Positions 17,809-27,318 of a stretch of DNA of 38,494 bases are shown in pieces (position 1 is the first letter of the stretch; every line of letters starts with the position of its first letter). Source of the DNA: Lachnospiraceae bacterium. Its GTDB lineage: Bacteria > Bacillota > Clostridia > Lachnospirales > Lachnospiraceae. The stretch spans positions 1 through 38,494 of the forward strand of contig JAFRLH010000050.1 in the NCBI GenBank assembly GCA_017431345.1. Reading direction: 5' to 3'. The translations under genes and the position numbers were made by a program. The notes beneath the pieces were generated by a model. The model was not told the origin of the DNA. It did no database searches and was given only the letters and a program-made list of their open reading frames with translations.

Positions 17809-17841
17809 GAAGGCCGTCACACATCAGGCGACGGCCTTCTT
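17809..17841 (+). terminator. Terminator of the exported-protein operon
   Basis: A perfect 10-bp stem, GAAGGCCGTC (17809-17818) with GACGGCCTTC (17830-17839), 11-nt loop, followed by a short T-rich stretch (TTACTGTAT). The T tract is weak, so termination may be partial and read into the O-acyltransferase pair. Confidence 0.7.
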
Positions 17842-17895
17842 ACTGTATACCGCCATACTGCCGCATTTATACTGAATGAACCCGGAGGGACCCAG

Positions 17896-19410
17896 ATGTC
17901 GCTTGTTTCCAATACCTTTCTGATATTCGTGCTTCTGGCACTGGTCGTTTACTATATTGTGCCGAAGCATTTTCAGTGGATCGTACTGCTGCTGTTCAGC
18001 TACGTATATTATATGTGGGGCGGGCCGAAGTATGTATTCTACATCCTTTTTTCGACCGCTGCAGTATATTTTTTCGGAAGGCTGATCACGCATCTGGAGG
18101 AAACGGGAGCATCGAAAAAGACACTGAAGCTGACAGTGGCGGCCGGCCTGATCGTGAATCTGGGGATGCTTGGAATTGTAAAATATTCCGCCCCGTTCAC
18201 CGCGCTTCTGAATTCGGTCACGGGAACACAGCATGCCGGGCTGAATCTGGTTTTTCCGCTCGGAATCTCGTTCTACACTTTCCAGTCTTCCGGATATCTG
18301 CTGGATGTGTACTGGGACAGAGTCAAGGCTGAGAAGAATATCTTTAAATTTGCACTGTTCGTATCCTTTTTCCCGCAGCTTCTGCAGGGTCCGATCGGAA
18401 AATTCGGGAAGCTGCATCACCAGTTCTTTGAGGAACACAGACCGGATGCGGAAAACTTCAAATACGGCATGTACCGGATCCTGACCGGCTTTGCGAAGAA
18501 GATGATCATTGCCGACTGGGCAGGTGTCTTCGCGGACGCGATCTGGGCCGACATGGATATGTACAACGGCATCGCGCTGTTCGGCCTTCTGTTCTACGGT
18601 ATCCAGCTCTACGCGGATTTCTCCGGCGCGATGGATGTGGTGATCGGTACGGCAAGGCTGTTCGGAATCGAGCTTGACGAGAACTTCCGGAGACCCTATC
18701 TGGCAACTTCCATGGCGGATTTCTGGAAAAGATGGCATATTACGCTGGGAGACTGGATGATGAACTATGTGTTCTATCCGATCTCGCTGTCAAAGTGGAT
18801 GATGGGCTTCGCGAAGCACACCAAGAAGATCTTCGGGAGAAGGATGGGACGCGTGATCCCGATCGCGCTCGCGGACATCATCGTGTTCTTCTTCGTGGGT
18901 ATCTGGCATGGCGCGAGCATGAAGTATGTCGTGTACGGATTCCTGAACGGCGGCATTATCGCTTTTTCCGAACTGCTGACTTATCAATACAGGGACTGGA
19001 AGAAGGCGCTGCACATTTCCGGCAGGGAAACATGGTGGCATGTGTTCATGATCGTACGGACCTTCATTATCGTGAACCTGCGGTGGTTCTTTGACCGTTC
19101 GGACACGCTTGGTGACGCAGCCTATATGATCAAATGCGCCTGCACCCATTTCGATCCCTCCCAGCTGTTTCAGATCCCGGCCGGCAGTGCGGGTACAGCA
19201 TTTGTTCCGTATGCACTGCTGATCATTGCGGTCGGGAGCATTATCATGGTGGTCCTGGGGACGATGCAGGAAATCGGGAAGGAACCCTATGAGAAGGTAA
19301 AGGCCATGCCTGCTGCCGGCGTTTTTGCAGTATATGCGGTGCTGTTCGTGCTGATCGGTTTCCTTGGATCGACAGCGGCACCGAGAGGATTCATCTATGC
19401 GCAGTTCTAA
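17896..19410 (+). CDS. MBOAT-family membrane O-acyltransferase (DltB/AlgI-like)
   Basis: A 504-aa polytopic membrane protein of the MBOAT family, which passes acyl groups across the membrane to extracellular polymers. About ten hydrophobic helices are visible. The two family histidines are present: His281 in KRWHITLGDW and the catalytic His338 in GIWHGAS. PLGISFYTFQSSGYLLDVY early in the protein is also typical of AlgI/PatA/DltB relatives. GGAGGG at 17884-17889 sets the ATG. Its last 14 nt overlap the start of a DltD/SGNH-like gene, the usual partner. No dltA or dltC is nearby, so O-acetylation of a wall or exopolysaccharide polymer is more likely than D-alanylation, but this is inference. 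Confidence 0.92.
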   Translation: MSLVSNTFLIFVLLALVVYYIVPKHFQWIVLLLFSYVYYMWGGPKYVFYILFSTAAVYFFGRLITHLEETGASKKTLKLTVAAGLIVNLGMLGIVKYSAPFTALLNSVTGTQHAGLNLVFPLGISFYTFQSSGYLLDVYWDRVKAEKNIFKFALFVSFFPQLLQGPIGKFGKLHHQFFEEHRPDAENFKYGMYRILTGFAKKMIIADWAGVFADAIWADMDMYNGIALFGLLFYGIQLYADFSGAMDVVIGTARLFGIELDENFRRPYLATSMADFWKRWHITLGDWMMNYVFYPISLSKWMMGFAKHTKKIFGRRMGRVIPIALADIIVFFFVGIWHGASMKYVVYGFLNGGIIAFSELLTYQYRDWKKALHISGRETWWHVFMIVRTFIIVNLRWFFDRSDTLGDAAYMIKCACTHFDPSQLFQIPAGSAGTAFVPYALLIIAVGSIIMVVLGTMQEIGKEPYEKVKAMPAAGVFAVYAVLFVLIGFLGSTAAPRGFIYAQF

Positions 19411-20458
19411 GATACTCTTAAAAACAGGAATAATGATCGCTGTGCTGGTGTGCATCCTGCTTCTGCTGGATTTCGCGCTCTATCCGTGCACGTTTATGAG
19501 AAATGATATCCATGCTGTGGCGAACAATACCTATGATGATGTCTATATGGGCACATCGCACGGCAAGATGAATATCGATCCGTCGGCGGTCCTTGCGGAT
19601 TCCGGAAGGACCGGGCATAACATCTGCGTGGGCGGAGAGTACAGCATCGATACTTACTACATGATCAGAATGATGGTGGAGCGCGGGCATAAGCCGGAGC
19701 GGATCGTCTATGAGCTGTCGCCCGGTTATTATGTGCGGGAAAAAGAAGAAGGCAATAATTATCTTCTCTTTTACCATGAGTTCCCGATGGGCAGGGCGAA
19801 GCTAGCGTATTTCGCAGATGCTGTCGCGAAATGCAATTTCAGAACGCTGTTCTTTCCGTGGTATGAGTACCAGCTTTCCTATGAGATGGAGCATCTGCAG
19901 GAAACGGTGCGCAAAAAGGTGAACCGGGATTACAGCGCAGATGGTTTCGCGACAGAGACACAGAAATATCATGAGGACGGTTTCATCGAGCGATATCCGG
20001 TGGATCCGGAGGAATTTGACTGGGATACGATGGAAGAGATTTACCCGGAGGATCTCGTACAGAAAAATATCGATTATCTGAAGAAGATCATCGAATACTG
20101 TCAGGAGCAGGGCATCGAATTTGTCTCGGTCGTAACGCCGATGCAGGATGATGTGCTGGCAGAGTTTTCCGAAGGCTATGAAGCGCTGGATGCATACTTC
20201 GCGGAGCTGATGGCGGAATATGATGTGCCGTATATCAACTTCAATGAAGATCCGTACTACGGACTGACGGCGCATGATCCGGAATCCTTTACTGATCTGG
20301 ACGGGCATATGAACGGCGATGCGGCGAGGGAATTCTCGCTGACGCTGTCGCAGGTGCTGAACGGCAGCGGCGAGATCCCGGAGGAGGATGCGGAATCAGA
20401 GGAATATGAAGAGGACCCTGAGACGGAGGCGGAGGATGAACCGGAACTGCTGGGGTGA
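19397..20458 (+). CDS. DltD/SGNH-like exported partner of the MBOAT protein
   Basis: A 353-aa protein with one N-terminal membrane helix (about 8-28) and an extracellular domain. GTSHG at 52-56 places a candidate nucleophile Ser54 as in DltD and AlgJ/AlgX-type SGNH proteins, and TDLDGHMN near residue 300 supplies the Asp and His of the triad. The C-terminal 25 residues are almost entirely acidic. ATG 19397 is chosen because GAGAGGA lies at 19384-19390 and the protein then begins directly with its membrane anchor; the frame is open to a TTG at 19364. It overlaps the MBOAT gene by 14 nt, a strong sign of a functional pair that moves an acyl group to an envelope polymer. Confidence 0.85.
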   Translation: MRSSKILLKTGIMIAVLVCILLLLDFALYPCTFMRNDIHAVANNTYDDVYMGTSHGKMNIDPSAVLADSGRTGHNICVGGEYSIDTYYMIRMMVERGHKPERIVYELSPGYYVREKEEGNNYLLFYHEFPMGRAKLAYFADAVAKCNFRTLFFPWYEYQLSYEMEHLQETVRKKVNRDYSADGFATETQKYHEDGFIERYPVDPEEFDWDTMEEIYPEDLVQKNIDYLKKIIEYCQEQGIEFVSVVTPMQDDVLAEFSEGYEALDAYFAELMAEYDVPYINFNEDPYYGLTAHDPESFTDLDGHMNGDAAREFSLTLSQVLNGSGEIPEEDAESEEYEEDPETEAEDEPELLG

Positions 20459-20806
20459 GTGGTTGGAGTAATTGCTCGAACAGCAGACAAAGTGACGCTT
20501 CAGCGGCAGGATCATTCCAATTCTATTTGACTGATGACAGCCGTGACGGTATGCTTATACCGGGAACTGTAGAGCGGAGAGCGACAGCTTCGAGCGAAAC
20601 TGCCTCCAATTTTTCAACACGCTTTATTCGTTGAAAAATTGGTGTGCAAATGTTTCGTCCCGTAAGCGAAGCAATCGCAGCGACCCCTGTTTCCGGTATA
20701 AGCATACCGTCACGGCGTCACTCGGTCACTTCCCTACCTCCCATACCCTATGGTGCTGCAAGATCTCATTTGGATAACAACTTCATTACTATAGAAAGAA
20801 ATCATC
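20459..20806. other. 348-nt gene-free gap before tgt
   Basis: No credible gene is present. The gap holds the 201-bp palindromic element at 20528-20728. After it, TATAGA at 20790-20795 is a possible -10 for tgt, but no good -35 lies at the right distance. Confidence 0.75.
20528..20728. repeat. 201-bp imperfect palindrome (MITE-like element or long structured RNA)
   Basis: The outer arms at 20540-20563 and 20693-20716 are perfect 24-bp inverted repeats. They extend inward by four more pairs (one G-T) and outward, with single-base bulges, to 20528 and 20728. Middle stems pair 20587-20592 with 20667-20672, and 20594-20600 with 20652-20658 (one G-T). The tip is a perfect 13-bp stem, CCAATTTTTCAAC (20606-20618) with 20630-20642, around an 11-nt loop. 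The whole segment thus folds into one long hairpin. No target-site duplication, T tract or coding potential is obvious. Confidence 0.85.
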
Positions 20807-21949
20807 ATGGACAGATACACCCTCATCAAGACCAACGGCCGCGCCAAGCGCGGCGCCTTCAAGACCCCGCACGGCGAGATCCAGACGCCTGTGTTCATGA
20901 ACGTCGGCACCGCCGCGGCCATCAAAGGCGCTGTCTCCGCTGCCGACCTGAAGAACATCGGAACCCTGGTGGAGCTTTCCAACACCTACCATCTCCATGT
21001 CCGCCCCGGCGATCAGATCGTGAAGAAAATGGGCGGCCTGCACAGGTTCATGCACTGGGATAAGCCCATTCTCACAGACTCCGGCGGATTCCAGGTCTTT
21101 TCCCTCGCAGGGCTCCGGAAAATCAAAGAAGAAGGCGTGCGCTTCAATTCCCACATCGACGGCCGCAAGCTCTTCATCGGACCGGAGGAAAGCATGCAGA
21201 TCCAGAGCAACCTCGGCTCGGATATTGCCATGGCATTTGATGAATGTGCTCCGTATCCGTCCACGAGAGAATATATGGAAAACAGTGTTGCCCGTACCAC
21301 CAGATGGCTGTACCGCTGCAAGGCAGAGCTTGACAGGCTCAATGCATTGCCGGATACTGTCAATCCCGGCCAGGTGCTCTTTGGCATCAACCAGGGCGGT
21401 ACCTATGCGGATATCCGCATCGAACATGCAAAAGCCATCCGGGAACTCGATCTGCCGGGTTATGCGATCGGCGGCCTGGCTGTCGGAGAGACCCATGCGC
21501 AGATGTATGAGATCCTGGATGCAGTCGTCCCCGAACTGCCGCAGAACAAGCCTGTCTATCTGATGGGCGTCGGCACGCCTGCAAATATTCTGGAAGCGGT
21601 CGACAGAGGGGTGGATTTCTTCGACTGTGTGTATCCCACCAGGAACGGCAGACACGGACATGTCTATACGAATCACGGCAAGATGAACATGATGAATGCC
21701 TGTTATGAAACAGATCCCCGGCCGATCGAGGAAGGCTGCAGCTGCCCGGTCTGCAGGGAAGGCTATTCCAGGGCGTATATCCGTCATCTTCTGAAAGCAA
21801 AGGAGATGCTGGGACTGCGTTTTTGCGTCTTGCATAATTTATCTTTTTATAATACAATGATGGCTGAAATACGTCAGGCCATAGAAGAAGGCCGGTATTC
21901 GGACTATAAAAAAGAAAAGCTTGCGGGCGTGGAAGGCAGCCGGGACTGA
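20807..21949 (+). CDS. tgt: Queuine (preQ1) tRNA-guanine transglycosylase
   Basis: A 380-aa cytoplasmic enzyme that exchanges guanine at position 34 of GUN-anticodon tRNAs for preQ1, in queuosine synthesis. The catalytic residues are visible: Asp91 in TDSGGFQ and nucleophile Asp273 in FDCVYPTRNGRHG. The zinc site is Cys311, Cys313, Cys316 (CSCPVC) and His343 (VLHN). NQGG and GGLAVGE motifs lie between them. Length is standard. The ribosome binding site is weak (AGAAAGAAA before ATG 20807), unlike the strong sites elsewhere in the window. yajC follows after 54 nt, a common bacterial order that often also includes queA and secDF; those are not here. Confidence 0.97.
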   Translation: MDRYTLIKTNGRAKRGAFKTPHGEIQTPVFMNVGTAAAIKGAVSAADLKNIGTLVELSNTYHLHVRPGDQIVKKMGGLHRFMHWDKPILTDSGGFQVFSLAGLRKIKEEGVRFNSHIDGRKLFIGPEESMQIQSNLGSDIAMAFDECAPYPSTREYMENSVARTTRWLYRCKAELDRLNALPDTVNPGQVLFGINQGGTYADIRIEHAKAIRELDLPGYAIGGLAVGETHAQMYEILDAVVPELPQNKPVYLMGVGTPANILEAVDRGVDFFDCVYPTRNGRHGHVYTNHGKMNMMNACYETDPRPIEEGCSCPVCREGYSRAYIRHLLKAKEMLGLRFCVLHNLSFYNTMMAEIRQAIEEGRYSDYKKEKLAGVEGSRD

Positions 21950-22003
21950 TTTTCCCCGGTTTCCTTCATTAAAAAATGCTCCGCATGCAGGGAGGGTCAT
22001 AAT

Positions 22004-22306
22004 ATGTTACTTGCAGCCACCGGCGGCGGAATGAGCGGAACTTTCTGGGTTCTCTATATCGTCATTATCTTTGCGTTTATGTATTTTGTGGTCATTCGTC
22101 CGCAGAATAAGCAGAAAAAACAGCAGACAGAGCTCATGAACAGTATGGAAGTCGGGGATTCCTGCCTTACCACCAGCGGTTTTTACGGAACCATTATCGA
22201 TATCACCGAGGATGTCGTGATCGTCGAGTTCGGCAGCAACAAGAACTGCCGCATCCCCATGCAGAAAGCCGCCATTGTGCAGATCGAAAAGCCTTCACAG
22301 GAATAA
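22004..22306 (+). CDS. yajC: Preprotein translocase accessory subunit YajC
   Basis: A 100-aa protein with one membrane helix at about 10-33 (FWVLYIVIIFAFMYFVVIRP) followed by a soluble cytoplasmic domain that starts QNKQKKQQ and contains LTTSGFYGTIIDI. This is the YajC pattern; the protein associates with SecDF-YidC at the Sec translocon. GGAGGG precedes the ATG. It follows tgt by 54 nt and is closed by hairpins from 22348. Confidence 0.95.
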   Translation: MLLAATGGGMSGTFWVLYIVIIFAFMYFVVIRPQNKQKKQQTELMNSMEVGDSCLTTSGFYGTIIDITEDVVIVEFGSNKNCRIPMQKAAIVQIEKPSQE

Positions 22307-22347
22307 TCAGGCAGACGCACGAAGTGAACATGTAAGACTATTGTGAG

Positions 22348-22379
22348 GAGCAAATGATGCACATCATTTGCTCTCTTTT
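22348..22379 (+). terminator. Rho-independent terminator after yajC
   Basis: A perfect 11-bp stem (22348-22358 with 22363-22373, loop GCAC) followed by TCTTTT. It ends the tgt-yajC unit. Confidence 0.85.
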
Positions 22380-22380
22380 G

Positions 22381-22400
22381 AATGAACAGCGTTCATTTTA
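22381..22400 (+). terminator. Second small hairpin, possible back-up terminator
   Basis: AATGAAC (22381-22387), loop AGC, GTTCATT (22391-22397), then TTATTC. The stem is AT-rich and weak; it could equally be an operator-type palindrome for the gene at 22425. Confidence 0.4.
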
Positions 22401-22424
22401 TTCACTTGATTTCGGGAGCCTTGT

Positions 22425-23927
22425 ATGGCAGCAAAAAAAAGAAAAAAGGCAGAGGAACAGATAAAAGGGATGGTGCCGATCCGGCAGTATGAACTGGCCT
22501 TATTCTACGAGGATATGGCCGACAAGCTGCAGGTAGAGGAATACCGGTCCAGATATTACGCAAGAGCGAGAGATATTATCAAACTGCTTATCGAGATGGT
22601 AAAGTACGGAGATACCGCTTCCGGGGAATATGCAGAGGAAACGGAAGAGACGGAGACATCCGATCCGGATCAGGCAGAGGAGGACATGTCGGATTATTTC
22701 GGTATGCCGGAATCGTTTACGGATGATGAAGACGGTGCCGATCTCGATGATGATGAAGACACCGGCTCCGAAGATCCGGACTATATTGCGGAAGTACTGT
22801 CACTGAAAAATCTCAGGGCTGTACGGGACCGCATCCGCAGGAAAACGTATGATTCCAGAGCAAGGACGATCATTGAGGCGTATGAAAGTGCTGCGGCGCT
22901 CAGGGACAGTGCTGCTGCGGCTGCGGAATTAAGATATGCCGCTGAGCAGTTCAGTGATATGGAACGGCTTGTCCGGAGGAAAAGACTTCTTGAGAAATAT
23001 ATGGATCCGGTTCTGTTCAAACAGGCTTCCGCCTGCAGCGATTTTATGGAGCAGGCGGAAAAGCTGAGAAAACGCGCCATGAAAATGGAACGGCGTATCC
23101 GGCTCCGGATCTTCCTGATCAGTGCGGCGGCCATCATTGTTCTTCTCATCGCTTTTGGTTTCACAAAGACGAGCACCTATCTGAAGCTCAAAGGCGATTT
23201 TGAGATGGCAATAGGAATGGAGGAAAAAGCCTGGCAGGCGTACGGAAGCGCGCTGAAGAAACACGGCAGGGAAGATTTGCGGGAGACTTATGATGCTGCC
23301 AGAAGGGCTGCCGGGATAAAGGCTTTCCGGGAAGAGAACTGGAATGCTGCGAGGGATACGCTCCGGGAGATCGCACAGAGTGACGACACGGAAGCAGATG
23401 AGATGTATGCGGAAGCAGAGCGTAATGCCATTGGCGGCACTGCCCCGGGAAAGACCGTTCATTTTGCCGGGACGGACTGGACTGTTCTGGAAAATGACGG
23501 GACATCCGCACTGCTGCTCCGGCTGGAAAATATTCCGGAGACGGCGTTTTCCGCAGACGGGAAGCCGTGCACATGGGCGGATTCCTCGCTCCGGGAATAT
23601 CTGAACGGCAGGTATATAAAAGAAAAGTTCACGCCGGCAGAAACGGCGCTTCTGATGGAGAGCGAACTTGACGAAGAACCATCTGAGACCGGTTCCGCCG
23701 TGAATCCTGCCACTGCCGATACCGTCTATATTTTCAGCATTGGCGAGTTCGAAAAATATAAAAACAGCTTTCCGGAATGGACCAAGGATACCTGGTTACG
23801 GACTCCGGGTGAGTATGAAGGGATGGAAGCCTTTGCGGGAATCGGAAATACCGTAATGCCGAATGGCTATGATGTCGGCACAGACGCCATCCGCGTAAAA
23901 CCTGTAATAAAAATCAATCTTTCATAA
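22425..23927 (+). CDS. Membrane protein with TPR-like segment and DUF6273-like C-terminal domain
   Basis: A 500-aa protein of unknown function. Residues 1-70 are basic and helical; 70-125 are strongly acidic (runs of Asp/Glu); 135-220 are helical and charged. One membrane helix lies at about 228-247. After it, 247-335 look like one or two TPR-type helical pairs ([36 protein letters not shown]). The final domain (about 338-500) has the DUF6273 pattern: [41 protein letters not shown] and a closing [12 protein letters not shown]. Such domains are usually extracytoplasmic and recall the formylglycine/C-type lectin-like sulfatase-modifier shape, but no activity is known. It precedes ilvD by 25 nt without a clear terminator between. 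Confidence 0.72.
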   Translation: MAAKKRKKAEEQIKGMVPIRQYELALFYEDMADKLQVEEYRSRYYARARDIIKLLIEMVKYGDTASGEYAEETEETETSDPDQAEEDMSDYFGMPESFTDDEDGADLDDDEDTGSEDPDYIAEVLSLKNLRAVRDRIRRKTYDSRARTIIEAYESAAALRDSAAAAAELRYAAEQFSDMERLVRRKRLLEKYMDPVLFKQASACSDFMEQAEKLRKRAMKMERRIRLRIFLISAAAIIVLLIAFGFTKTSTYLKLKGDFEMAIGMEEKAWQAYGSALKKHGREDLRETYDAARRAAGIKAFREENWNAARDTLREIAQSDDTEADEMYAEAERNAIGGTAPGKTVHFAGTDWTVLENDGTSALLLRLENIPETAFSADGKPCTWADSSLREYLNGRYIKEKFTPAETALLMESELDEEPSETGSAVNPATADTVYIFSIGEFEKYKNSFPEWTKDTWLRTPGEYEGMEAFAGIGNTVMPNGYDVGTDAIRVKPVIKINLS

Positions 23928-23952
23928 ATCGAAAACACAGTACGGAGGGATA

Positions 23953-25620
23953 ATGATGAAAAGTGATTCTGTAACGAAGGGGATGCAGCAGGCACCGCAC
24001 AGATCCTTATTTAATGCGCTTGGAATGACGGAAGAAGAACTGTCCAGACCGCTTGTCGGCATCGTCAGCTCCTATAATGAGATCGTCCCGGGACACATGA
24101 ACCTGGATAAGATCGTTGACGCCGTAAAGCAGGGCGTCGCCATGGCCGGCGGAACACCCGTGGTATTCCCCGCGATCGCAGTCTGCGACGGCATTGCCAT
24201 GGGACATATCGGCATGAAGTATTCCCTGGTAACCAGAGATCTGATCTGCGATTCCACGGAGTGCATGGCGCTGGCGCATGCTTTTGATGCGCTGGTCATG
24301 GTCCCGAACTGCGACAAGAACGTACCCGGCCTGCTGATGGCAGCCGCCAGACTGAATATCCCTACCGTTTTCGTAAGCGGCGGCCCGATGCTGGCCGGTC
24401 GCGTAAAGGGACAGAAGCGTTCTCTTTCCAGTATGTTCGAGGCTGTCGGCAGCTACGCAGCCGGCAAGATGACCGAGGAGGATGTAAAGGAATTCGAAAA
24501 TTCCGTATGTCCTACCTGCGGATCCTGCTCAGGTATGTACACCGCGAACTCCATGAACTGTCTGACCGAAGCGATCGGCATGGGCCTGGAGGGCAACGGC
24601 ACCATTCCTGCGGTCTATTCCGCCAGGATCAAGCTCGCAAAGCATGCCGGCATGAAGGTCATGGAGCTGCTGGAAAAGAACATCCGCCCGAGAGATATCA
24701 TGAATGAGAAGGCATTCCTGAATGCGCTTACTGTCGACATGGCACTCGGATGCTCCACCAATACAATGCTTCATCTGCCTGCAATCGCCCATGAAGCGGG
24801 TGTCAATCTTGATCTTTCCCTTGCCAATGAGATCAGCAGACGCACACCGAACCTCTGCCATCTGGCGCCGGCGGGCCCTACTTACATGGAGGATCTGTAT
24901 CAGGCGGGCGGCGTGTACGCTGTCATGAAGGAGCTTACAAAGAAGAACCTGCTCTATACCGATCTGATCACCGCGACAGGAAAGACGGTCGGCGAAAATA
25001 TCGCGAAAGCCGTCAACAGGGATCCCGAGGTCATCCGGCCGGTCGAAAACCCCTATTCCGAGACAGGCGGACTGGCGATCCTTACCGGAAACCTGGCACC
25101 CGATTCAGGCGTGGTAAAACGTTCCGCCGTCGTTCCGGAGATGATGAAGCACGAAGGCCCCGCCAGGGTATTCGACTGTGAGGAAGATGCGATCGCTGCT
25201 ATCAAAGGCGGAAAGATCGTGGCCGGAGATGTTGTCGTCATCCGGTATGAAGGCCCGAAAGGCGGCCCCGGCATGAGAGAGATGCTGAATCCCACTTCTG
25301 CCATCGCGGGAATGGGCCTCGGCGCAAGCGTTGCGCTGATCACGGACGGAAGATTCTCCGGTGCTTCCAGAGGCGCGTCTATCGGACACGTTTCTCCTGA
25401 AGCGGCTGTCGGCGGTCCGATCGCGCTCGTGCAGGAAGGCGATATCATTTCCATCGATATCGACGCCTGCAGACTGGATCTGAAGGTCGATGAAGAAGAA
25501 CTTGCGAGAAGAAGAGCGGAATGGACGCCGAAGGAGCCGAAGGTCAGGACAGGCTATCTTGCCAGATACGAGAAGCTGGTCACGTCCGGGAACCGCGGAG
25601 CCATCCTTGAGATCAAGTAA
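23953..25620 (+). CDS. ilvD: Dihydroxy-acid dehydratase
   Basis: A 555-aa iron-sulfur enzyme that dehydrates dihydroxy acids to 2-keto acids in valine, leucine and isoleucine synthesis. Candidate cluster ligands are Cys78 ([10 protein letters not shown]), Cys120 (NCDKNVPG) and Cys192 ([13 protein letters not shown]). GRFSGASRG near the C-terminus is the conserved family loop. Where many relatives have PCN, this protein reads VPGHMNL, as in Clostridia. Two adjacent ATGs exist: GGAGGG at 23944-23949 is only 3 nt from 23953 but 6 nt from 23956, so 23956 may be the true start. ilvB follows after 18 nt. Confidence 0.97.
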   Translation: MMKSDSVTKGMQQAPHRSLFNALGMTEEELSRPLVGIVSSYNEIVPGHMNLDKIVDAVKQGVAMAGGTPVVFPAIAVCDGIAMGHIGMKYSLVTRDLICDSTECMALAHAFDALVMVPNCDKNVPGLLMAAARLNIPTVFVSGGPMLAGRVKGQKRSLSSMFEAVGSYAAGKMTEEDVKEFENSVCPTCGSCSGMYTANSMNCLTEAIGMGLEGNGTIPAVYSARIKLAKHAGMKVMELLEKNIRPRDIMNEKAFLNALTVDMALGCSTNTMLHLPAIAHEAGVNLDLSLANEISRRTPNLCHLAPAGPTYMEDLYQAGGVYAVMKELTKKNLLYTDLITATGKTVGENIAKAVNRDPEVIRPVENPYSETGGLAILTGNLAPDSGVVKRSAVVPEMMKHEGPARVFDCEEDAIAAIKGGKIVAGDVVVIRYEGPKGGPGMREMLNPTSAIAGMGLGASVALITDGRFSGASRGASIGHVSPEAAVGGPIALVQEGDIISIDIDACRLDLKVDEEELARRRAEWTPKEPKVRTGYLARYEKLVTSGNRGAILEIK

Positions 25621-25638
25621 GTACGGGGGAGTTAGTGA

Positions 25639-27318
25639 ATGAAACTGAACGGTTCGCAAATCGTAATGGAATGCCTTCTGGAGCAGGGGGTGGATACCGT
25701 CTTCGGATATCCGGGAGGCTCCATTCTGAATGTCTATGATGCGCTGTATCATTACAGAGACAGAATACACCATGTGAGAACTTCCCATGAACAGGGCGCT
25801 GCACATGCTGCGGACGGCTACGCGCGCACGACCGGGAAGGTCGGCGTCTGTTTTGCCACCTCCGGCCCCGGCGCGACCAATCTGGTCACCGGTCTGGCAA
25901 CGGCCTATATGGATTCTGTTCCGGTGGTCGCCATTACCTGCAATGTAGGGAATGCTGTCCTCGGAAAGGATTCCTTCCAGGAGGTCGATATTGCCGGCGT
26001 AGCTATCCCGATCACAAAATACGGAACGATCGTAAAGCGCGTGGAGGATGTCGCACCTACGATCCGCAGGGCGTTCCGGCTGGCACGCAAAGGCCGTTCC
26101 GGTCCGGTGCTTGTGGATATCACGAAGGATGTCACGGCGGCGGTAACGGAATTTGAGCCCAAGCAGCCAGACCCGATCGTAAAAGACGAAGTGAAGATCA
26201 GGGAGAAGGAGCTGGAAACGGCGCTTTCCATGATTCAGGAAGCGAAGAAACCGGTCATTTTTGCCGGCGGCGGTGTGATCGCCGCGGAAGCTTCTGCGGA
26301 GCTTGCCGAATTCGTGGACAGGGTCGATGCACCGGTCACGCTCTCCCTGATGGGCCAGGGCGCGTTTGACGAAGCGGATTCCAGATATATGGGTATGCTC
26401 GGCATGCACGGGACCAAGACGACGAATTTCTCTGTAGCGGAATGTGATCTTCTCATCGGCGTCGGCGTACGTTTCTCTGACCGATGCACCGGCAATACCG
26501 AGAAGTTCGCGTCAAACGCGAAGATCATCCATATTGATATCGATCCTGCGGAGATCAACAAGAATATCCGTACAGATGCAGCGATCATCGGGGATATAAA
26601 ACCCGTGCTGCAGGAGCTGAATGCGCGGCTGGAGAAGCAGTCACATCCGGAATGGATGGAGAAGGTACAGGAGCGCAAGCAGAAATATCCGATGCCGGTC
26701 GAGGAAGGCCTGTCCGGTCCCTGGATCATTTCGATGATCGATGAGAATACACCGGAAGATACGGTGATCGTAACAGATGTCGGACAGCATCAGATGTGGT
26801 CCGCACAGTATTACACCTACAGACATCCCCGTACTTTCTTAAGTTCCGGCGGACTGGGGACGATGGGCTACGGTCTCGGTGCGGCGATCGGCGCGAAGGT
26901 GGCATTTCCGGACCGTACAGTGGTCCAGGTAACCGGAGACGGATGCTTCCGTATGAACATGAACGAGCTGGCTACGGTCAGCGCCAATGATCTGGCTGTG
27001 ATCACCGTGATCGTGGACAATCACGCGCTGGGTATGGTCAGACAGTGGCAGAATCTGTTCTATGAGAAGCGTTATTCCGAGACCGTCGTAAAGGACAAAG
27101 TGAATTATGCTGCCGTAGCCGAAGCCCTCGGCGTAAAGGGATATACGGTAAGGACCAGGGAAGAAGCCGAGGCTGCCTTTAAGGAAGCGCTCGCATCCGG
27201 GAAAGCCGCCGTCATTGACTGCATGACAGACTGTGACGAAATGGTATTCCCGATGGTCGTTCCCGGCGGACTTCTTCCGGATACATTCGACAAAGGCGAC
27301 ATGACGGAGAAACAGTAA
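25639..27318 (+). CDS. ilvB: Acetolactate synthase, large (catalytic) subunit
   Basis: A 559-aa ThDP- and FAD-type enzyme that condenses pyruvate with pyruvate or 2-ketobutyrate, the first common step of branched-chain amino acid synthesis. Glu51 in EQGAAHAADGYAR is the cofactor-activating residue; the ThDP/metal motif begins GDG at 433-435 and ends at Asn461 (VDNHALGMVRQWQ). This VRQWQ context fits the biosynthetic rather than the catabolic enzyme. GGGGGAG before the ATG gives the start. It follows ilvD closely. No ilvN/ilvH regulatory subunit is in the window; instead the stop codon directly abuts the clpC start (TAAATG), an unusual neighbour. Confidence 0.96.
   Translation: MKLNGSQIVMECLLEQGVDTVFGYPGGSILNVYDALYHYRDRIHHVRTSHEQGAAHAADGYARTTGKVGVCFATSGPGATNLVTGLATAYMDSVPVVAITCNVGNAVLGKDSFQEVDIAGVAIPITKYGTIVKRVEDVAPTIRRAFRLARKGRSGPVLVDITKDVTAAVTEFEPKQPDPIVKDEVKIREKELETALSMIQEAKKPVIFAGGGVIAAEASAELAEFVDRVDAPVTLSLMGQGAFDEADSRYMGMLGMHGTKTTNFSVAECDLLIGVGVRFSDRCTGNTEKFASNAKIIHIDIDPAEINKNIRTDAAIIGDIKPVLQELNARLEKQSHPEWMEKVQERKQKYPMPVEEGLSGPWIISMIDENTPEDTVIVTDVGQHQMWSAQYYTYRHPRTFLSSGGLGTMGYGLGAAIGAKVAFPDRTVVQVTGDGCFRMNMNELATVSANDLAVITVIVDNHALGMVRQWQNLFYEKRYSETVVKDKVNYAAVAEALGVKGYTVRTREEAEAAFKEALASGKAAVIDCMTDCDEMVFPMVVPGGLLPDTFDKGDMTEKQ

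Noticed and set aside
17868-17873. TATACT as a -10 box for the MBOAT gene
   Set aside because: No sequence resembling TTGACA lies 16-18 nt upstream; the only nearby candidate is part of the terminator stem flank.
20644-21063. A 139-aa + frame running from the palindrome into tgt
   Set aside because: It begins inside the 201-bp palindrome, lacks a ribosome binding site and becomes an out-of-frame shadow of tgt.
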